Source of the DNA: an uncultured Hyphomicrobiales bacterium | GTDB lineage: Bacteria; Pseudomonadota; Alphaproteobacteria; Rhizobiales; TMED25 | Assembly (NCBI GenBank): GCA_905181735.1 | Contig: CAJIYR010000001.1 | Location: forward strand, 124,001 to 188,000 | Direction: 5' to 3' | DNA length: 64,000 nucleotides | Shown here: in pieces, positions 44,607-56,600 of the stretch | How the letters are laid out: every line of letters starts with the position of its first letter | Numbering within the stretch: position 1 is the stretch's first letter | Notes under the pieces: model-generated | Seen by the model: only the letters and a program-made list of their open reading frames with translations | The model's database searches: none | What the model was told of the DNA's origin: nothing | Made by a program: the position numbers and the translations under genes

Positions 44607-44916
44607 CGATAACCTCTCCTGATTTTTTTGCATATCTTACTTTTTTGCCATCATCTAAGAATTTAAAACCAATTCTAGTAGGTTTTAAAGTTTCAGAGTC
44701 AACGATTGCTACATTTGATACGTGTATACTTAATTCTTTCTGTTTGATACCAGCCTCTTCAGTAGCTGATTGCTTTTGATGTCTTTTTACTAAATTAACA
44801 CCTTGAACAAGTACACGTTCTCTGTCTGGGATTACAAGTAAAACTTCACCAGTCTTACCCTTATCTTTTCCAGCTAGGATAGTAACTTTATCGCCTTTTT
44901 TAATTCTTGCTGCCAT
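44599..44916 (-). CDS. rplX: 50S ribosomal protein L24
   Basis: Assembly initiator of the large subunit, 105 residues. The KOW motif is [20 protein letters not shown] near the N-terminus. The middle [17 protein letters not shown] and the C-terminal [17 protein letters not shown] are typical. Its ATG directly abuts the rplN stop, and its stop overlaps the rplE start by 8 bases, so three genes are tightly coupled. Confidence 0.97.
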   Translation of the reverse strand: MAARIKKGDKVTILAGKDKGKTGEVLLVIPDRERVLVQGVNLVKRHQKQSATEEAGIKQKELSIHVSNVAIVDSETLKPTRIGFKFLDDGKKVRYAKKSGEVIDG

Positions 44917-45285
44917 TTATAATACCTCTGGAGCCAATGAAACTATTTTCATATGGCTTTTAGCTCTTAGTTCTCTTGTAACAGGACCAAATATTCTTGT
45001 ACCAATCGGATCGCCTTGTGCATTAATTAATACTGCAGCATTCCCATCAAATCTAATCACAGTTCCGTCATTACGTTGAATATCTTTCGCTGTACGCACT
45101 ACTACAGCTTTCATAACATCGCCTTTTTTTACCTTACCTCTTGGAATTGCTTCTTTAATAGTTACCACTATAATATCACCAACTCCAGCGTACTTGCGTT
45201 TAGAACCACCCAATACCTTAATGCATTGAACCCGTTTAGCTCCAGAATTGTCCGCTACCTCTAAATTTGTTTGCATTTGTATCAT
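44917..45285 (-). CDS. rplN: 50S ribosomal protein L14
   Basis: Subunit-interface protein of 122 residues. The N-terminus [20 protein letters not shown] is almost invariant in bacteria, and the C-terminal [20 protein letters not shown] is also typical. It is followed without a gap by rplX and preceded by rpsQ with 24 bp between. It marks the start of the spc gene set in E. coli nomenclature, but no promoter is evident here. Confidence 0.97.
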   Translation of the reverse strand: MIQMQTNLEVADNSGAKRVQCIKVLGGSKRKYAGVGDIIVVTIKEAIPRGKVKKGDVMKAVVVRTAKDIQRNDGTVIRFDGNAAVLINAQGDPIGTRIFGPVTRELRAKSHMKIVSLAPEVL

Positions 45286-45309
45286 TATTTATCTCTTCTA
45301 TGATTTGTA

Positions 45310-45549
45310 TTAATTTGATGTATTTTCTAGAACAACCCATCTTTTCAATTTAGAAAGAGGTTTGCATTCTTCAATTTTAACATTATCGCCCACTTTATAT
45401 TGATTACCTTCATCATGTGCATGGTATCTCTTTGATCGTCTGACAGTTTTTTTCAAAAGAGGATCCATAAATCTTCTTTCTACTTTGACTACGATAGTTT
45501 TGTCAGACTTATCTGTTAAAACTACACCTGTTAATATTCTTTTTGGCAT
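45310..45549 (-). CDS. rpsQ: 30S ribosomal protein S17
   Basis: Primary 16S rRNA-binding protein of 79 residues with an OB fold. Typical sequences are [20 protein letters not shown] at the start and KYHAHDEG-like [20 protein letters not shown] in the middle, ending with [12 protein letters not shown]. It is 5 bp downstream of rpmC and last in the classical S10 set. Confidence 0.97.
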   Translation of the reverse strand: MPKRILTGVVLTDKSDKTIVVKVERRFMDPLLKKTVRRSKRYHAHDEGNQYKVGDNVKIEECKPLSKLKRWVVLENTSN

Positions 45550-45554
45550 CTACA

Positions 45555-45758
45555 TTAAGCTCCTATAACAGAATTCTTTTTATTATGTTGAACAGTTTTA
45601 ATTTGAGCTATCGTTCTTCTTACAAACCTAACCCTAGAAGTATTATCTAATTGGCCGGAAGCAACTTGAAATCTCAGATTTAATTGTTCACGTTTAAATT
45701 TAACTAACTCTTGATCCAGCTGATCTTTAGTCATGTCTTTTATTTCTTGAATCTTCAT
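45555..45758 (-). CDS. rpmC: 50S ribosomal protein L29
   Basis: Small helical protein near the tunnel exit, 67 residues. It has KIQEIKDMTKDQLDQELVKF and then FKREQLNLRFQVASGQLDNT, the usual L29 hairpin, with the conserved RFVRRTIAQIKTV at the end. It lies between rplP (11 bp) and rpsQ (5 bp). Confidence 0.96.
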   Translation of the reverse strand: MKIQEIKDMTKDQLDQELVKFKREQLNLRFQVASGQLDNTSRVRFVRRTIAQIKTVQHNKKNSVIGA

Positions 45759-45769
45759 ATCAGTTCCTA

Positions 45770-46189
45770 TTATCCATTGTCGCCAGGTCTAACTATAATC
45801 TTGCATTTAACTGGTAACTTTGCTGCAGCAAGTTCAAAAGCTTGTCTAGCAACAACTCCAGAAACACCATCAATTTCAAATAAAACTCTACCCGGTTTTA
45901 CTTTTGCAGCCCAAAATTCTACAGAACCCTTACCTTTACCCATCCTAACTTCAGTAGGCTTTTTTGTAACAGGTACATCTGGAAAAATACGGATCCAAAC
46001 TCTACCAGCTCTTTTCATATGTCTTGTCATTGCACGCCTGGCAGCCTCTATTTGTCTTGCTGTTACACGTGATGGCTCAAGTGATTTTAATCCGTAAGTA
46101 CCAAAGTTTAAGAGAGATCCACCCTTAGCAACGCCTTTAATTCGACCTTTGTGTTGCTTTCTAAATTTTGTTCTTTTTGGTTGCAGCAT
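45770..46189 (-). CDS. rplP: 50S ribosomal protein L16
   Basis: Protein next to the A-site tRNA, needed for late 50S assembly, 139 residues. It begins [20 protein letters not shown] and has [20 protein letters not shown] and [20 protein letters not shown]. The conserved arginine that is hydroxylated in some bacteria is in [12 protein letters not shown]. It is 11 bp after rpsC. Confidence 0.97.
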   Translation of the reverse strand: MLQPKRTKFRKQHKGRIKGVAKGGSLLNFGTYGLKSLEPSRVTARQIEAARRAMTRHMKRAGRVWIRIFPDVPVTKKPTEVRMGKGKGSVEFWAAKVKPGRVLFEIDGVSGVVARQAFELAAAKLPVKCKIIVRPGDNG

Positions 46190-46200
46190 CTTTTTATCCC

Positions 46201-46911
46201 TTAATTTCCTCGATCACGTCTAGCGCTAGGCCTGTTACCTTCTGGCGATTCTGTCGCCCTTCTTTCATGAGCCATAGGATCATGCTCCATAATCTCACCT
46301 TTAGATATCCAGACTTTAATACCGATAGTCCCATATGTAGTATGAGCAGTTGCCACACCATAATCTATGTCCGCACGCAATGTTTGAAGCGGAACCCTTC
46401 CTTCACGGTACCATTCAGTACGTGCTATTTCTGCTCCGCCTAGACGACCACCACAATTAATTCTAATTCCTTGTGCGCCTAACCTTATTGCAGATTGAAC
46501 TGATCTTTTCATTGCACGCCTAAATGCAATTCTTCTCTCCAATTGTTGAGCTATATTTTCTGCAACTAGCGTTGCTTCAATTTCAGGTTTTCTAACTTCA
46601 ACAATGTTTATAGAAACTTCACTTGCAGTTAATTTTTGTACTTTGTTTTTAACTACCTCAATATCAGCACCCTTTTTACCTATTAATATACCCGGTCTCG
46701 CTGAATGAATTGTAACCCTGCATTTTTTATGCGGCCTCTCTATTACAACTTTTGAAATTGCAGCGGTTGGATGCATTTTAATTACAGCTTGTCTTATCAA
46801 GCGATCTTCTTGTAATAATTTAGGAAATTCATTCTTGTTAGCAAACCAACGAGAATCCCAGGTTCTATTTACGCCAAGCCTAAAAGATACCGGTGAAACT
46901 TTCTGTCCCAT
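46201..46911 (-). CDS. rpsC: 30S ribosomal protein S3
   Basis: Protein at the mRNA entry site with helicase function, 236 residues. It begins [20 protein letters not shown]. The KH domain carries [20 protein letters not shown], and the C-terminal domain has [20 protein letters not shown]. The final 25 residues are a charged, probably disordered tail. Its ATG shares one base with the rplV stop. Confidence 0.98.
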   Translation of the reverse strand: MGQKVSPVSFRLGVNRTWDSRWFANKNEFPKLLQEDRLIRQAVIKMHPTAAISKVVIERPHKKCRVTIHSARPGILIGKKGADIEVVKNKVQKLTASEVSINIVEVRKPEIEATLVAENIAQQLERRIAFRRAMKRSVQSAIRLGAQGIRINCGGRLGGAEIARTEWYREGRVPLQTLRADIDYGVATAHTTYGTIGIKVWISKGEIMEHDPMAHERRATESPEGNRPSARRDRGN

Positions 46912-47306
46912 TATTGGACCTCCTCAGTTATATCATTTTGTTCAGTTTTATCATTTTCTTTAACAACAATTGTAAGTTGGCTGAATGGTTTTTGTATTTT
47001 TCCGACCCTACCACGTGCTCTTGCTCTCCAACGCTTTAAAACAATATTCTTACCAACATATGCTTCTGAAACAAATAACTCATCTACATCTAATTCATGG
47101 TTATTTTCCGCATTTGCAATAGCTGATTGTAATGTTTTCATAACATCTAATGCTATTCTTTTCCTAGAGAACTTAAGTTCATTGATTGCCTTTTCTACTT
47201 TTTTTCCTCTGATAGTTTCGGCAACAAGATTAAGCTTCTGAGGGCTAACTCTTATCATTTTAGTAATTGCTTTTGCCTGTCCTTCAACAGCGATCTTTTT
47301 TGTCAT
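46911..47306 (-). CDS. rplV: 50S ribosomal protein L22
   Basis: Protein lining the exit tunnel, 131 residues. The core [20 protein letters not shown] and the hairpin with [20 protein letters not shown] (the macrolide-associated loop) are clear. The acidic C-terminal tail, [17 protein letters not shown], extends beyond the usual 110 residues. It is one base downstream of rpsS. Confidence 0.97.
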   Translation of the reverse strand: MTKKIAVEGQAKAITKMIRVSPQKLNLVAETIRGKKVEKAINELKFSRKRIALDVMKTLQSAIANAENNHELDVDELFVSEAYVGKNIVLKRWRARARGRVGKIQKPFSQLTIVVKENDKTEQNDITEEVQ

Positions 47307-47307
47307 G

Positions 47308-47586
47308 TTATTTCCTCTTAGCTTTCTTATCAGCTAGATGTCCGTAGTATGTTCTTGTAGGTGAGAATTCACCGAATTTACGTCCTACCATATCTTCAGT
47401 AACCATTACAGGGATATGTTTATGACCATTATGTACACCAAAAGTTAATCCAACAAATTGTGGAAGTATAGTTGATCTTCTGGACCAAATTTTAATTACA
47501 TCATTACGACCAGAAGCACGACTATTTTCAGCTTTTTTTAACATATATCCGTCAACAAACGGACCTTTCCAAACAGATCTTGTCAT
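47308..47586 (-). CDS. rpsS: 30S ribosomal protein S19
   Basis: Small-subunit head protein of 92 residues that partners with S13. It begins [20 protein letters not shown] and has the family signature [20 protein letters not shown] followed by [11 protein letters not shown]. It lies between rplB (3 bp) and rplV (1 bp). Confidence 0.98.
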   Translation of the reverse strand: MTRSVWKGPFVDGYMLKKAENSRASGRNDVIKIWSRRSTILPQFVGLTFGVHNGHKHIPVMVTEDMVGRKFGEFSPTRTYYGHLADKKAKRK

Positions 47587-47589
47587 GAA

Positions 47590-48429
47590 TTACTTCCTTT
47601 TCTTCCGTAAATGTCTACTACGTACTATCAGACGATCAGTAACTTTATTTGACCTTGTACGCTTACCTTTAGTTGGTTTACCCCAAGGAGTTACCGGATG
47701 ACGACCACCTGAAGTCTTACCTTCACCACCACCGTGCGGATGATCAACTGGGTTCATAGCTACACCACGAACTGAAGGACGCTTTCCTAACCATCTTGAT
47801 CTTCCTGCTTTTGCTAACTTTATATTCTTGTTATCCGGATTTGAAACGGCACCAACTGTTGCCATACATTCCGAACGAGTCATTCTTGTTTCACCTGAAT
47901 TTAATCTCAATATAGCGTAACCTTGATCTCTTCCAACAAGCTGTACATATGTACCAGCTGATCTTGCAATTTGACCGCCTTTACCAACTTTTAATTCTAC
48001 ATTATGTATTATTGTTCCTATTGGCATTGATGAAAGTGGCATTGCATTACCAGGTTTAATATCAACATTGTTACCAGAGATAACGGTATCTCCAACAGAT
48101 AACCTTTGTGGAGCAATAATATAATTTAAAGTTCCATCTTCGTATTTAATTAGAGCTATAAAAGCAGATCTATTAGGATCATACTCAATCCTCTCAACTA
48201 TAGCCGGTATATCAAAGTTACGTCTTTTAAAATCAATCTCTCTATACAAACGCTTATGACCACCACCTCTTCGGCGAGCGGTAACTCTACCATTATTATT
48301 TCTACCACCAGTTTTTGTTAAACCAACTGTAAGGGTTTTAACTGGTTTACCTGACCATAACTGATCTCTTGCAACTAATACAAGTCCTCTTTGACTGGGT
48401 GTATTCGGTTTATACTTTTTTAATGCCAT
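47590..48429 (-). CDS. rplB: 50S ribosomal protein L2
   Basis: Large-subunit protein needed for subunit joining and peptidyl-transferase function, 279 residues. Typical stretches are [20 protein letters not shown] at the start, [20 protein letters not shown] and the C-terminal signature [20 protein letters not shown], which contains the histidine important for catalysis. It follows rplW by 4 bp. Confidence 0.98.
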   Translation of the reverse strand: MALKKYKPNTPSQRGLVLVARDQLWSGKPVKTLTVGLTKTGGRNNNGRVTARRRGGGHKRLYREIDFKRRNFDIPAIVERIEYDPNRSAFIALIKYEDGTLNYIIAPQRLSVGDTVISGNNVDIKPGNAMPLSSMPIGTIIHNVELKVGKGGQIARSAGTYVQLVGRDQGYAILRLNSGETRMTRSECMATVGAVSNPDNKNIKLAKAGRSRWLGKRPSVRGVAMNPVDHPHGGGEGKTSGGRHPVTPWGKPTKGKRTRSNKVTDRLIVRSRHLRKKRK

Positions 48430-48433
48430 GTTC

Positions 48434-48730
48434 TTAACTCAATCCTGTAGTGAAATCTATGGTTTGACCTTCTGCCAACCTTACAAAAGCTCTTTTGGTA
48501 TCACTTCTTTTACCAACCTTACCTTTAAATGTTTTTACTTTACCTTTTCTTACTAACGTATTAACGGAAAGCACTTTAACTTCAAATAAAGATTCGATTG
48601 CTTGTTTTATTTCAAACTTTGTTGCTGTGATAGCAACGTTAAATATAACTTGATCACTTTCTGATACAATGGTAGCTTTTTCTGTTATCACTGGATTACG
48701 GATAACATCATATAAATCAACTTCCTTCAT
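48434..48730 (-). CDS. rplW: 50S ribosomal protein L23
   Basis: Exit-tunnel protein that docks trigger factor and SRP, 98 residues. It has [17 protein letters not shown] near the start and the C-terminal core [21 protein letters not shown] chose the ATG at 48730 with AAGGA seven bases upstream. A TTG at 48745 would use that site as coding sequence. The gene overlaps the end of rplD by 14 bp. Confidence 0.95.
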   Translation of the reverse strand: MKEVDLYDVIRNPVITEKATIVSESDQVIFNVAITATKFEIKQAIESLFEVKVLSVNTLVRKGKVKTFKGKVGKRSDTKRAFVRLAEGQTIDFTTGLS

Positions 48731-49346
48731 TGAAACGTCCTTCAATTTTTTCTAATGCAGCTTTGGTAATAATTAACTTATCACGCCTAAGTATGTCATA
48801 AACATTAATACCCTCTACTGACAATACATCTATTTGTGGAATATTTTGTGCAGCTAAGTAAAAATTATCCTGAATGTCATTAACATCAATAATTAGAGCA
48901 GATTTTATAGACATTTTTGAAAAAATACCAACTAACATAGAAGTTTTAGGCATTTTTAATTTTGCTTCATCTAATATAATTAAGCTATCATCTTTCAGTT
49001 TAGCTGACAATGCATGTCTTAAGGCTAAACTTCTAAATTTTTTAGTTAATTTTATAGAATGATCTCTTGGATGAGGACCGAATGCTCTACCACCACCACG
49101 AAATTGAGGTACTTTCTTTGAACCGTGACGTGCACTACCTGTACCTTTTTGATTGTACATTTTTTTAGTAGTAGCATTAATTTCGCTTCTATTTTTAACT
49201 TTATGTGTTCCCGCTCTTCTTTTAGCTAATTGATATACAACCATTCTATGAAGAATATCTTTTCTAGGAATTAATCCAAATATACTCTCACCAAGCTCAA
49301 CAGAACCTGATACCTTTGATGTTAGATCTATAACAGAAGTTTTCAT
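48717..49346 (-). CDS. rplD: 50S ribosomal protein L4
   Basis: Exit-tunnel protein, 209 residues, which in E. coli also represses the S10 operon. It has [20 protein letters not shown] and the loop [20 protein letters not shown]-type sequence that reaches the tunnel, followed by [20 protein letters not shown]. It directly abuts rplC, with no bases between. Confidence 0.97.
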   Translation of the reverse strand: MKTSVIDLTSKVSGSVELGESIFGLIPRKDILHRMVVYQLAKRRAGTHKVKNRSEINATTKKMYNQKGTGSARHGSKKVPQFRGGGRAFGPHPRDHSIKLTKKFRSLALRHALSAKLKDDSLIILDEAKLKMPKTSMLVGIFSKMSIKSALIIDVNDIQDNFYLAAQNIPQIDVLSVEGINVYDILRRDKLIITKAALEKIEGRFNEGS

Positions 49347-50126
49347 CTATTTATCCTCCTTAACAACAGCGGCTTCAACAACGTTTTCTTCTACAGCAGC
49401 TTCAACCACATTTTTATCTACAGAATCAGTAATTATTTCTGGACCATCATGGGTCTTAAAGCTTCCAGGAAGAGGTGCATTATCTGGTACCTTATTGAGT
49501 TTTACGGCATCACGTACTGTAACCCATCCACTTTTAGGACCAGGTATAGATCCTTTTATAAGCAATAATCCTCTATCTAAATCGACAGCGTGTAATTCTA
49601 AATTTTGAGTGGTAACTCTTGCAGCACCCATATGTCCAGCCATTTTCTTACCTTTAAAAACCCTACCAGGATCTTGACACTGACCAGTTGAACCATGACT
49701 CCTGTGACTAACAGATACACCATGAGATGCTCTTAAACCTCTAAAATTATGTCTTTTCATTGCACCAGCAAAACCTTTACCAATACTAGTGGCAGAAACA
49801 TCAACTTTTTGCCCTGGTGTGAAATGATCTGCTTTAAAAAACAAACCAATGTCAGCAAAATTATCTGCATCAACCCTAAACTCGGTCAATTTTCTTTTTG
49901 GTATAATTTTAGTCTTTGCAAAATGACCTCTCATAGGTTTTGTAACATTCTTTATTTTAATGTCACCGGCACCAACTTGAATAGCATTGTAACCATCATT
50001 CTCTATTGTTTTATGGCTAACAATTTGGCATTTTTCTAATGACAAAACAGTTACAGGTACATGCACACCTTTATCAGTGAACACTCTCATCATCCCTAAT
50101 TTTTCTGCTATCAGTCCCGTACGCAT
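49347..50126 (-). CDS. rplC: 50S ribosomal protein L3 with acidic C-terminal tail
   Basis: Early-assembly protein of the large subunit, 259 residues. The core has [20 protein letters not shown] at the start, the signature [20 protein letters not shown] in the second half, and the glutamine that PrmB methylates probably lies in the same stretch. A tail of about 45 residues, mostly acidic, follows the core. It contains two copies of NVVEAAVEE-like sequence (NVVEAAV, NVVEAAV), longer than in most homologues. It is 11 bp after rpsJ. Confidence 0.97.
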   Translation of the reverse strand: MRTGLIAEKLGMMRVFTDKGVHVPVTVLSLEKCQIVSHKTIENDGYNAIQVGAGDIKIKNVTKPMRGHFAKTKIIPKRKLTEFRVDADNFADIGLFFKADHFTPGQKVDVSATSIGKGFAGAMKRHNFRGLRASHGVSVSHRSHGSTGQCQDPGRVFKGKKMAGHMGAARVTTQNLELHAVDLDRGLLLIKGSIPGPKSGWVTVRDAVKLNKVPDNAPLPGSFKTHDGPEIITDSVDKNVVEAAVEENVVEAAVVKEDK

Positions 50127-50137
50127 CTTTATTCTTT

Positions 50138-50446
50138 CTATAATTTTATTTCAACATCAACACCAGATGATAAATCTAGCTTCATTAATGCGTCAACTGT
50201 TTGAGGAGTCGGATCCACTATATCAAGTAATCTTTTATGTGTTCTAATTTCAAATTGTTCTCTGCTTTTTTTATCAATATGCGGACCGCGTAAAACAGTG
50301 TACTTTTCAATTCTTCTAGGCAATGGGATAGGTCCTCTAACACTTGCACCTGTCCTTTTAGCAGTATTAACAATTTCAGCTGTGGAGCTATCAAGCAATC
50401 TATGATCGTAGGCCTTAAGTCTAATCCTAATATTTTGACCAATCAT
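50138..50446 (-). CDS. rpsJ: 30S ribosomal protein S10
   Basis: Small-subunit head protein, also called NusE for its part in antitermination with NusB, 102 residues. It begins [20 protein letters not shown] and has the signature [20 protein letters not shown]. It heads the S10 gene set. The gap of 134 bp to the fusA stop side is really 59 bp (50447-50505) and is too short for tuf, which stands here in many alphaproteobacteria. Confidence 0.97.
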   Translation of the reverse strand: MIGQNIRIRLKAYDHRLLDSSTAEIVNTAKRTGASVRGPIPLPRRIEKYTVLRGPHIDKKSREQFEIRTHKRLLDIVDPTPQTVDALMKLDLSSGVDVEIKL

Positions 50447-50505
50447 TAAATAACCCCTTCAAATTTATTATTAAAAAACAACATCTATACTAACCTTTTA
50501 TAACT

Positions 50506-52581
50506 TTAAGCGTACTTTGCTATAACTTCTTGTGAAACAGCTTCCGGTACCTGTTGGTAGTGATCAAACTGCATTGTAAATTGTGCTCTGCCTTGGCTCA
50601 TTGATCTTAAATGACTAACATAACCAAACATATTTGCTAATGGAACCATTGCTTTGATTACAGTTGCGTTACCTCGTGCTTCTGTTCCTGATATTTGACC
50701 TCTTCTAGAATTAAGATCTCCAATGACATCACCCATATAGTCTTCCGGTGTCACAACCTCTACGTCCATAATTGGTTCTAATAATTTTGGTGAAGCAGTT
50801 TGCGCTGCTTCTCTAAACGCTGCTCTACCCGCAATTTCGAATGCCATTACAGAAGAATCAACGTCATGATAAGCGCCATCATTCAACACGACATCAATAT
50901 CAAGCAAAGGGAATCCAGCTAGTATACCATTGTCAAGAACGGAAGCTATACCTTTTTCCACACCAGGTATATATTCTTTCGGAATTGAACCACCAACGAT
51001 CTTATTTGTAAAAACAAATCCTGTACCTGGTTCACCAGGAGAAACTGTCATCTTAACTCTAGCAAATTGACCTGAACCACCTGATTGCTTTTTATGAGTA
51101 TAATCAACATCGGAAGCCCTTGTGATAGTCTCACGATAAGCAACTTGCGGGGCACCTATGTTTGCCTCAACTTTAAATTCTCTTTTCATTCGATCTACAA
51201 TTATATCTAAATGTAACTCACCCATGCCTTTAATAATAGTTTGCCCTGACTCATCATCTGAAGAAACTCTAAAAGAAGGATCCTCTTGAGCAAGCCTTGA
51301 TAAAGCTGCACCCATTTTCTCTTGGTCAGCTTTAGTTTTTGGTTCAACGGCAATTTCAATAACAGGTTCTGGGAAAATCATTCTTTCTAATATTACTGGG
51401 TTAGATGTGTCGCATAAAGTGTCGCCTGTTGTTGACAGCTTAAGTCCAGCTATCGCAACAATATCTCCAGCATACGCTTCTTTAATATCTTCTCTTGAAT
51501 TTGAGTGCATAAGCAGCATTCTACCTATTCTCTCTTTTTTATTTTTAATAGAATTCAATAACTGGCTACCGCTTTCAACTTTTCCTGCATATACCCTACA
51601 GAAAGTTAACGACCCTACGAATGGATCATTCATAACTTTAAATGCAAGTAGAGCGGCAGGTTGATCGTCAGCTGGAAGTACATTAATATCTTCCTCTGTT
51701 TTGAAGTCTATGGCTTTTATAGCAGGAACATCAAGTGGGGACGGCAGGTAATCAACAACTGCATCTAACAGTGGCTGAACACCCTTATTTTTAAACGCAG
51801 AACCACAAAAGACAGGGAAGAATGTAACTTCACACGTACCTTTTCTTACCAACGATTTCAAGGTCTCATCATTGATATCCTCACCATCGAGATATCTTTC
51901 CATTACGGATTCATCTAACTCAACCACAGTCTCTACTAATTGTTTTCTATAATCTTCTGCAGCTTCTTGTAAATCTGAAGGTATTTCCTCATCGTGAAAA
52001 TTTGCTCCTAGAGCATCGTCATCCCAGACAATAGCTTTCATTCTAATAAGATCAATTACACCTTTTAATTCTGTTTCTGCACCTATTGGCAGTTGCATTA
52101 CAAGAGACTTGGCTCCGAGACGCTCTTTTACCATCTCAACTGACCTATAGAAATCAGCACCTGTTTTATCCATCTTGTTTACAAATATCATTCTAGGAAC
52201 ATTATACTTGTCAGCCTGTCTCCAAACAGTTTCTGTTTGCGGCTCAACGCCAGCGTTCGCATCTAACAATGCTATCGCACCATCTAAAACACGTAAAGAT
52301 CTTTCAACTTCAATTGTAAAATCAACGTGTCCTGGGGTATCGATAATATTAATACGCTTACCATTCCAGTATGTCGTTGTTGCCGCAGATGTTATGGTGA
52401 TACCGCGTTCTTGTTCTTGCTCCATCCAATCCATAGTCGCAGCGCCGTCATGAACTTCACCAATTTTGTGACTCTTTCCAGTATAATAAAGTATACGTTC
52501 AGTAGTTGTGGTTTTTCCGGCATCAATATGTGCCATAATACCAATATTTCTATAATCTTGTATTTCTGTATCTCTTGACAT
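50506..52581 (-). CDS. fusA: Elongation factor G
   Basis: GTPase that drives translocation and, with RRF, ribosome recycling, 691 residues. G1 is [19 protein letters not shown]. The switch region has [13 protein letters not shown]3 is DTPGHVDFT and G4 is NKMDKTGA. Domain IV ends with [19 protein letters not shown] chose the ATG at 52581, which gives [20 protein letters not shown] and has AGGA upstream. Upstream in-frame codons have no EF-G similarity. It is 16 bp after rpsG. Confidence 0.98.
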   Translation of the reverse strand: MSRDTEIQDYRNIGIMAHIDAGKTTTTERILYYTGKSHKIGEVHDGAATMDWMEQEQERGITITSAATTTYWNGKRINIIDTPGHVDFTIEVERSLRVLDGAIALLDANAGVEPQTETVWRQADKYNVPRMIFVNKMDKTGADFYRSVEMVKERLGAKSLVMQLPIGAETELKGVIDLIRMKAIVWDDDALGANFHDEEIPSDLQEAAEDYRKQLVETVVELDESVMERYLDGEDINDETLKSLVRKGTCEVTFFPVFCGSAFKNKGVQPLLDAVVDYLPSPLDVPAIKAIDFKTEEDINVLPADDQPAALLAFKVMNDPFVGSLTFCRVYAGKVESGSQLLNSIKNKKERIGRMLLMHSNSREDIKEAYAGDIVAIAGLKLSTTGDTLCDTSNPVILERMIFPEPVIEIAVEPKTKADQEKMGAALSRLAQEDPSFRVSSDDESGQTIIKGMGELHLDIIVDRMKREFKVEANIGAPQVAYRETITRASDVDYTHKKQSGGSGQFARVKMTVSPGEPGTGFVFTNKIVGGSIPKEYIPGVEKGIASVLDNGILAGFPLLDIDVVLNDGAYHDVDSSVMAFEIAGRAAFREAAQTASPKLLEPIMDVEVVTPEDYMGDVIGDLNSRRGQISGTEARGNATVIKAMVPLANMFGYVSHLRSMSQGRAQFTMQFDHYQQVPEAVSQEVIAKYA

Positions 52582-52597
52582 CTTTGATCCTACTAAA

Positions 52598-53080
<483 letters not shown>

Positions 53081-53452
53081 TTATTTTGGTCTCTTGGCGC
53101 CGTATTTAGAACGCCTTTGTTTTCTATCTGACACACCTTGCGTATCAAGCACACCTCTAATTATATGATATCTAACTCCTGGTAAATCCTTAACACGACC
53201 ACCCCTAATTAAAACAACAGAATGCTCTTGAAGATTATGTCCTTCTCCAGGTATGTAGCTTGTAACTTCAAATCCGTTAGAAAGCCTAACTCTTGCAACT
53301 TTACGTAATGCTGAGTTTGGCTTTTTAGGTGTAGTTGTATACACCCTTGTGCAAACACCTCTTTTTTGAGGGCAGGCTTCCATAGCGGGAACCTTATTTC
53401 TTTTTATTTGAGGTTTCCTAGGTTTTCTTAATAACTGATTTATTGTAGGCAT
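53081..53452 (-). CDS. rpsL: 30S ribosomal protein S12
   Basis: Decoding-centre protein, 123 residues, the site of streptomycin-resistance changes in many bacteria. It has [20 protein letters not shown], the K43-type lysine region [19 protein letters not shown] and [21 protein letters not shown] chose the ATG at 53452 with GGGA nine bases upstream. The ATG three codons earlier directly touches that site. A 246-bp gap separates it from rpoC. Confidence 0.97.
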   Translation of the reverse strand: MPTINQLLRKPRKPQIKRNKVPAMEACPQKRGVCTRVYTTTPKKPNSALRKVARVRLSNGFEVTSYIPGEGHNLQEHSVVLIRGGRVKDLPGVRYHIIRGVLDTQGVSDRKQRRSKYGAKRPK

Positions 53453-53484
53453 ATTTGCCATTCCCTTTTTACAAAAACTTTTTT

Positions 53485-53509
53485 ACATAACCATAACTTT
53501 AAGTTATGT
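53485..53509. promoter_or_regulatory. Hairpin in the rpsL leader
   Basis: CATAACT (53492-53498) and AGTTATG (53502-53508) form a 7-bp stem around TTA. ACATAAC (53485-53491) can instead pair with GTTATGT (53503-53509). It lies 33-57 bp before the rpsL start. On the plus strand it is followed by seven T, so it also resembles a terminator in that direction. The function is unclear. Confidence 0.3.
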
Positions 53510-53698
53510 AATTTTTTTATTCTTAAAATAATTAATTATAATTTTCTTAGTAGCGTTTAGTAATTTCTACAGCCTACCAATCAAAGATTTTTTGACAATA
53601 CTGTTACCATAAGCCCTAGTCAAGTCTTAATAATAATAAAATATTTATACATGTAAATATTGATTATATTCAGTATTTTATTACAACAACCCTTGGTA

Positions 53699-56600
53699 TT
53701 AGGTATTTGCTTCGGTAACACTTGCCTCTATAGTATCATTCTCAGTTCCTACTTCTTCTTTTGATTCTATTTCTTCTTTTGATTCTAGAAGTATTTTACT
53801 TTCACTTCTTTCTTTCATTATCAGCTCATCCCTATGGGTTGAAACTTGCCTCAATAAGTTTATAGCACTTCCTGTTCCAGCTGGAATTAACCTTCCAACA
53901 ATAACATTCTCTTTCAACCCTTCCAAAGTATCGGACTTACCATTCATTGCGGCTTCTGTAAGAACTCTAGTTGTTTCTTGGAATGACGCAGCGGATATGA
54001 AGCTCCTTGTTTGTAGCGCTGCCTTTGTAATACCAAGTAAAATTGGTTTTACTGTTATTCCCTTACTTTTCTTAGAAGACAATTTTTCTATAATTTGGTT
54101 GTATTCTATTTTATCAATTTGCTCACCAGGAAGAAGACCGGAATCACCTGGATCAACTATTTCAACCTTTTTAAGCATTTGACTTACTATAACTTCAATA
54201 TGCTTGTCACTAATTGTAACCCCCTGCAATCTATAAACATCTTGAACCTCCCTAACAAGGTAAGCTGCAAGCTCTTCTACACCCTTAATTGCAAGTATAT
54301 CATGAGGCGCTGGATTGCCGTCTAGAATATATTCACCTTTTTCAATCATATCTCCATCCTGAACATCAAGATGTAAATTTTTTGGTATCATATATTCAAA
54401 TGGTTCTATAGTAATATCTTCTGGAATAATCTTAATTCTAATCTTATTCTTAAAATCTCTTCCAAATTCTATTTTTCCGTCAGCCTCAGCAATAATAGCA
54501 TGATCTTTTGGGCGCCTTGCTTCAAATAATTCGGCAACCCTTGGAAGCCCACCTGTTATATCTTTTGTTTTTGCGCTCTCTGTTGGTATACGAGCTATAA
54601 CATCACCTGCATTAACTTTACTACCATTTTCAAGAGACAAAATTACATTTGGTGCAAACGAATATCTAGCATCAACACCTCTATCCAATTTTATAATTTT
54701 ACCGTTTTTATCGTTAATAATACCGGATGGCTTTAAATCAGCGCCCCTTGGAGAGCTTCTCCAATCTAATATCACTCTTTGCGTAATATGTGTTGATTCA
54801 TCAAGTTTTTCATCAACAGAAAGACCTTCTACCAGATCTTCGAATTGTACAATTCCAGTCGCTTCTGAGATAATCGGTCTTGTGTAAGGATCCCAAACGG
54901 CTATTCTTTGTCCACGCTTAACCATATCTCCATCATCAACACTTAGATGAGCTCCATATGGAACTTTATATATAGACTTTTCATTATTATTTTCGTCTAT
55001 AATTACTATTGAAGAATTTCTTCCCATAACAACAAGTCTCTTCGAAGAATCCTTAGCTACATTACGATTTCTTATCAGAACCTTACCTTCGAAAGCACTT
55101 TCAACAAAAGATTGGTCTACAACCTGGGCTGTTCCACCAATATGAAAAGTTCTCATAGTTAATTGCGTTCCTGGCTCTCCTATAGATTGAGCTGCAACAA
55201 CACCAACAGCTTCACCCACATTAACAGGCGTTCCACGAGCCAAATCTCTACCGTAACAATTTGCACAAGCTCCTATTTTTGATTCACAAGTCAAAACAGA
55301 TCTAACCTTCATTGTTTCAATGCCAGCTTCTCCGCATTCTATAGCCTTCTGCTCATTTATAATTTCAGAATGTTTTAAGATTAATTTTCCAGTCTTAGGA
55401 TTAACAATATCCTCACATGCACATCTACCAAGTAATCTTTTACTTAAATGAACAACAACGTCTCCACCGTCCATTACATGTGTCAATGTTATGCCTTTAT
55501 TAGTGCCACAATCTTTCTCTGTTATAATGCAATCTTGTGCAACGTCCACTAAACGTCGAGTGAGATAACCAGAGTTAGCTGTTTTTAGCGCCGTATCGGC
55601 AAGGCCTTTTCTTGCTCCATGTGTAGAGTTAAAGTATTCAAGAACTGACAATCCTTCTTTGAAATTTGAAATTATAGGTGTTTCTATGATTTCTCCAGAC
55701 GGCTTAGCCATCAACCCCCTCATCCCAGCTAATTGCTTCATTTGAGCCGGTGACCCTCTTGCACCTGAATGTGACATCATATAGACAGAATTTATATCTT
55801 TCTGTCTTTTTGTAACGCTATCGTATTCAACTACTTGAATCCTAGACATCATTTCGTCAGCAACTTTATCTGTACATTTGGCCCAAGCATCAACCACCTT
55901 ATTATACTTCTCACCTTTAGTTATTAGCCCGTCTATATATTGGCTTTCGTATTCTTTAACCAATACATTTGTCTCGTCTATTAATTTAAGCTTTGTATCT
56001 GGAATAACCATATCATCTTTACCAAATGATATTCCTGCTTTACATCCATGATGGAAGCCAAGAGCCATTATTCTATCGCAAAAAATGACAGTATCTTTTT
56101 GACCGCAATGTCTGTAAACTTCATCAATCATTTTGGAGATATCTTTTTTAGTCATAATCTTGTTGACCAAGCCATAATCGATAGCATTATTTTTAGGCAA
56201 TAATTCACCCATTATCAACCTACCAGGAGAAGTATCATATATCTTTTTGACTGTATTACCTTCTTCATCCACAGTCGTAAATCTACCCTTGATTTTTGCA
56301 TGCAATGTAGTTGTTCCATTGTAAATTGCATGATGCAATTCATCAATGTTACCGAACAACATACCCTCACCAGGTTCGTTTTCTTTTATAAGAGAAAGGT
56401 AATAAAGACCCAATACCATATCTTGACTTGGAACAATAATCGGAGTGCCATCTGCCGGATGTAATATATTGTTAGTTGACATCATTAATACTCTTGCCTC
56501 AAGCTGAGCTTCAAGAGAGAGAGGTACATGAACAGCCATTTGGTCCCCATCGAAATCAGCGTTAAAAGCAGAGCAAACCAATGGATGCAATTGTATTGCC

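Noticed and set aside
53512-53518. Plus-strand terminator for an antisense gene near rpsL
   Set aside because: No plus-strand gene precedes it, so the T run may simply reflect the AT-rich gap.
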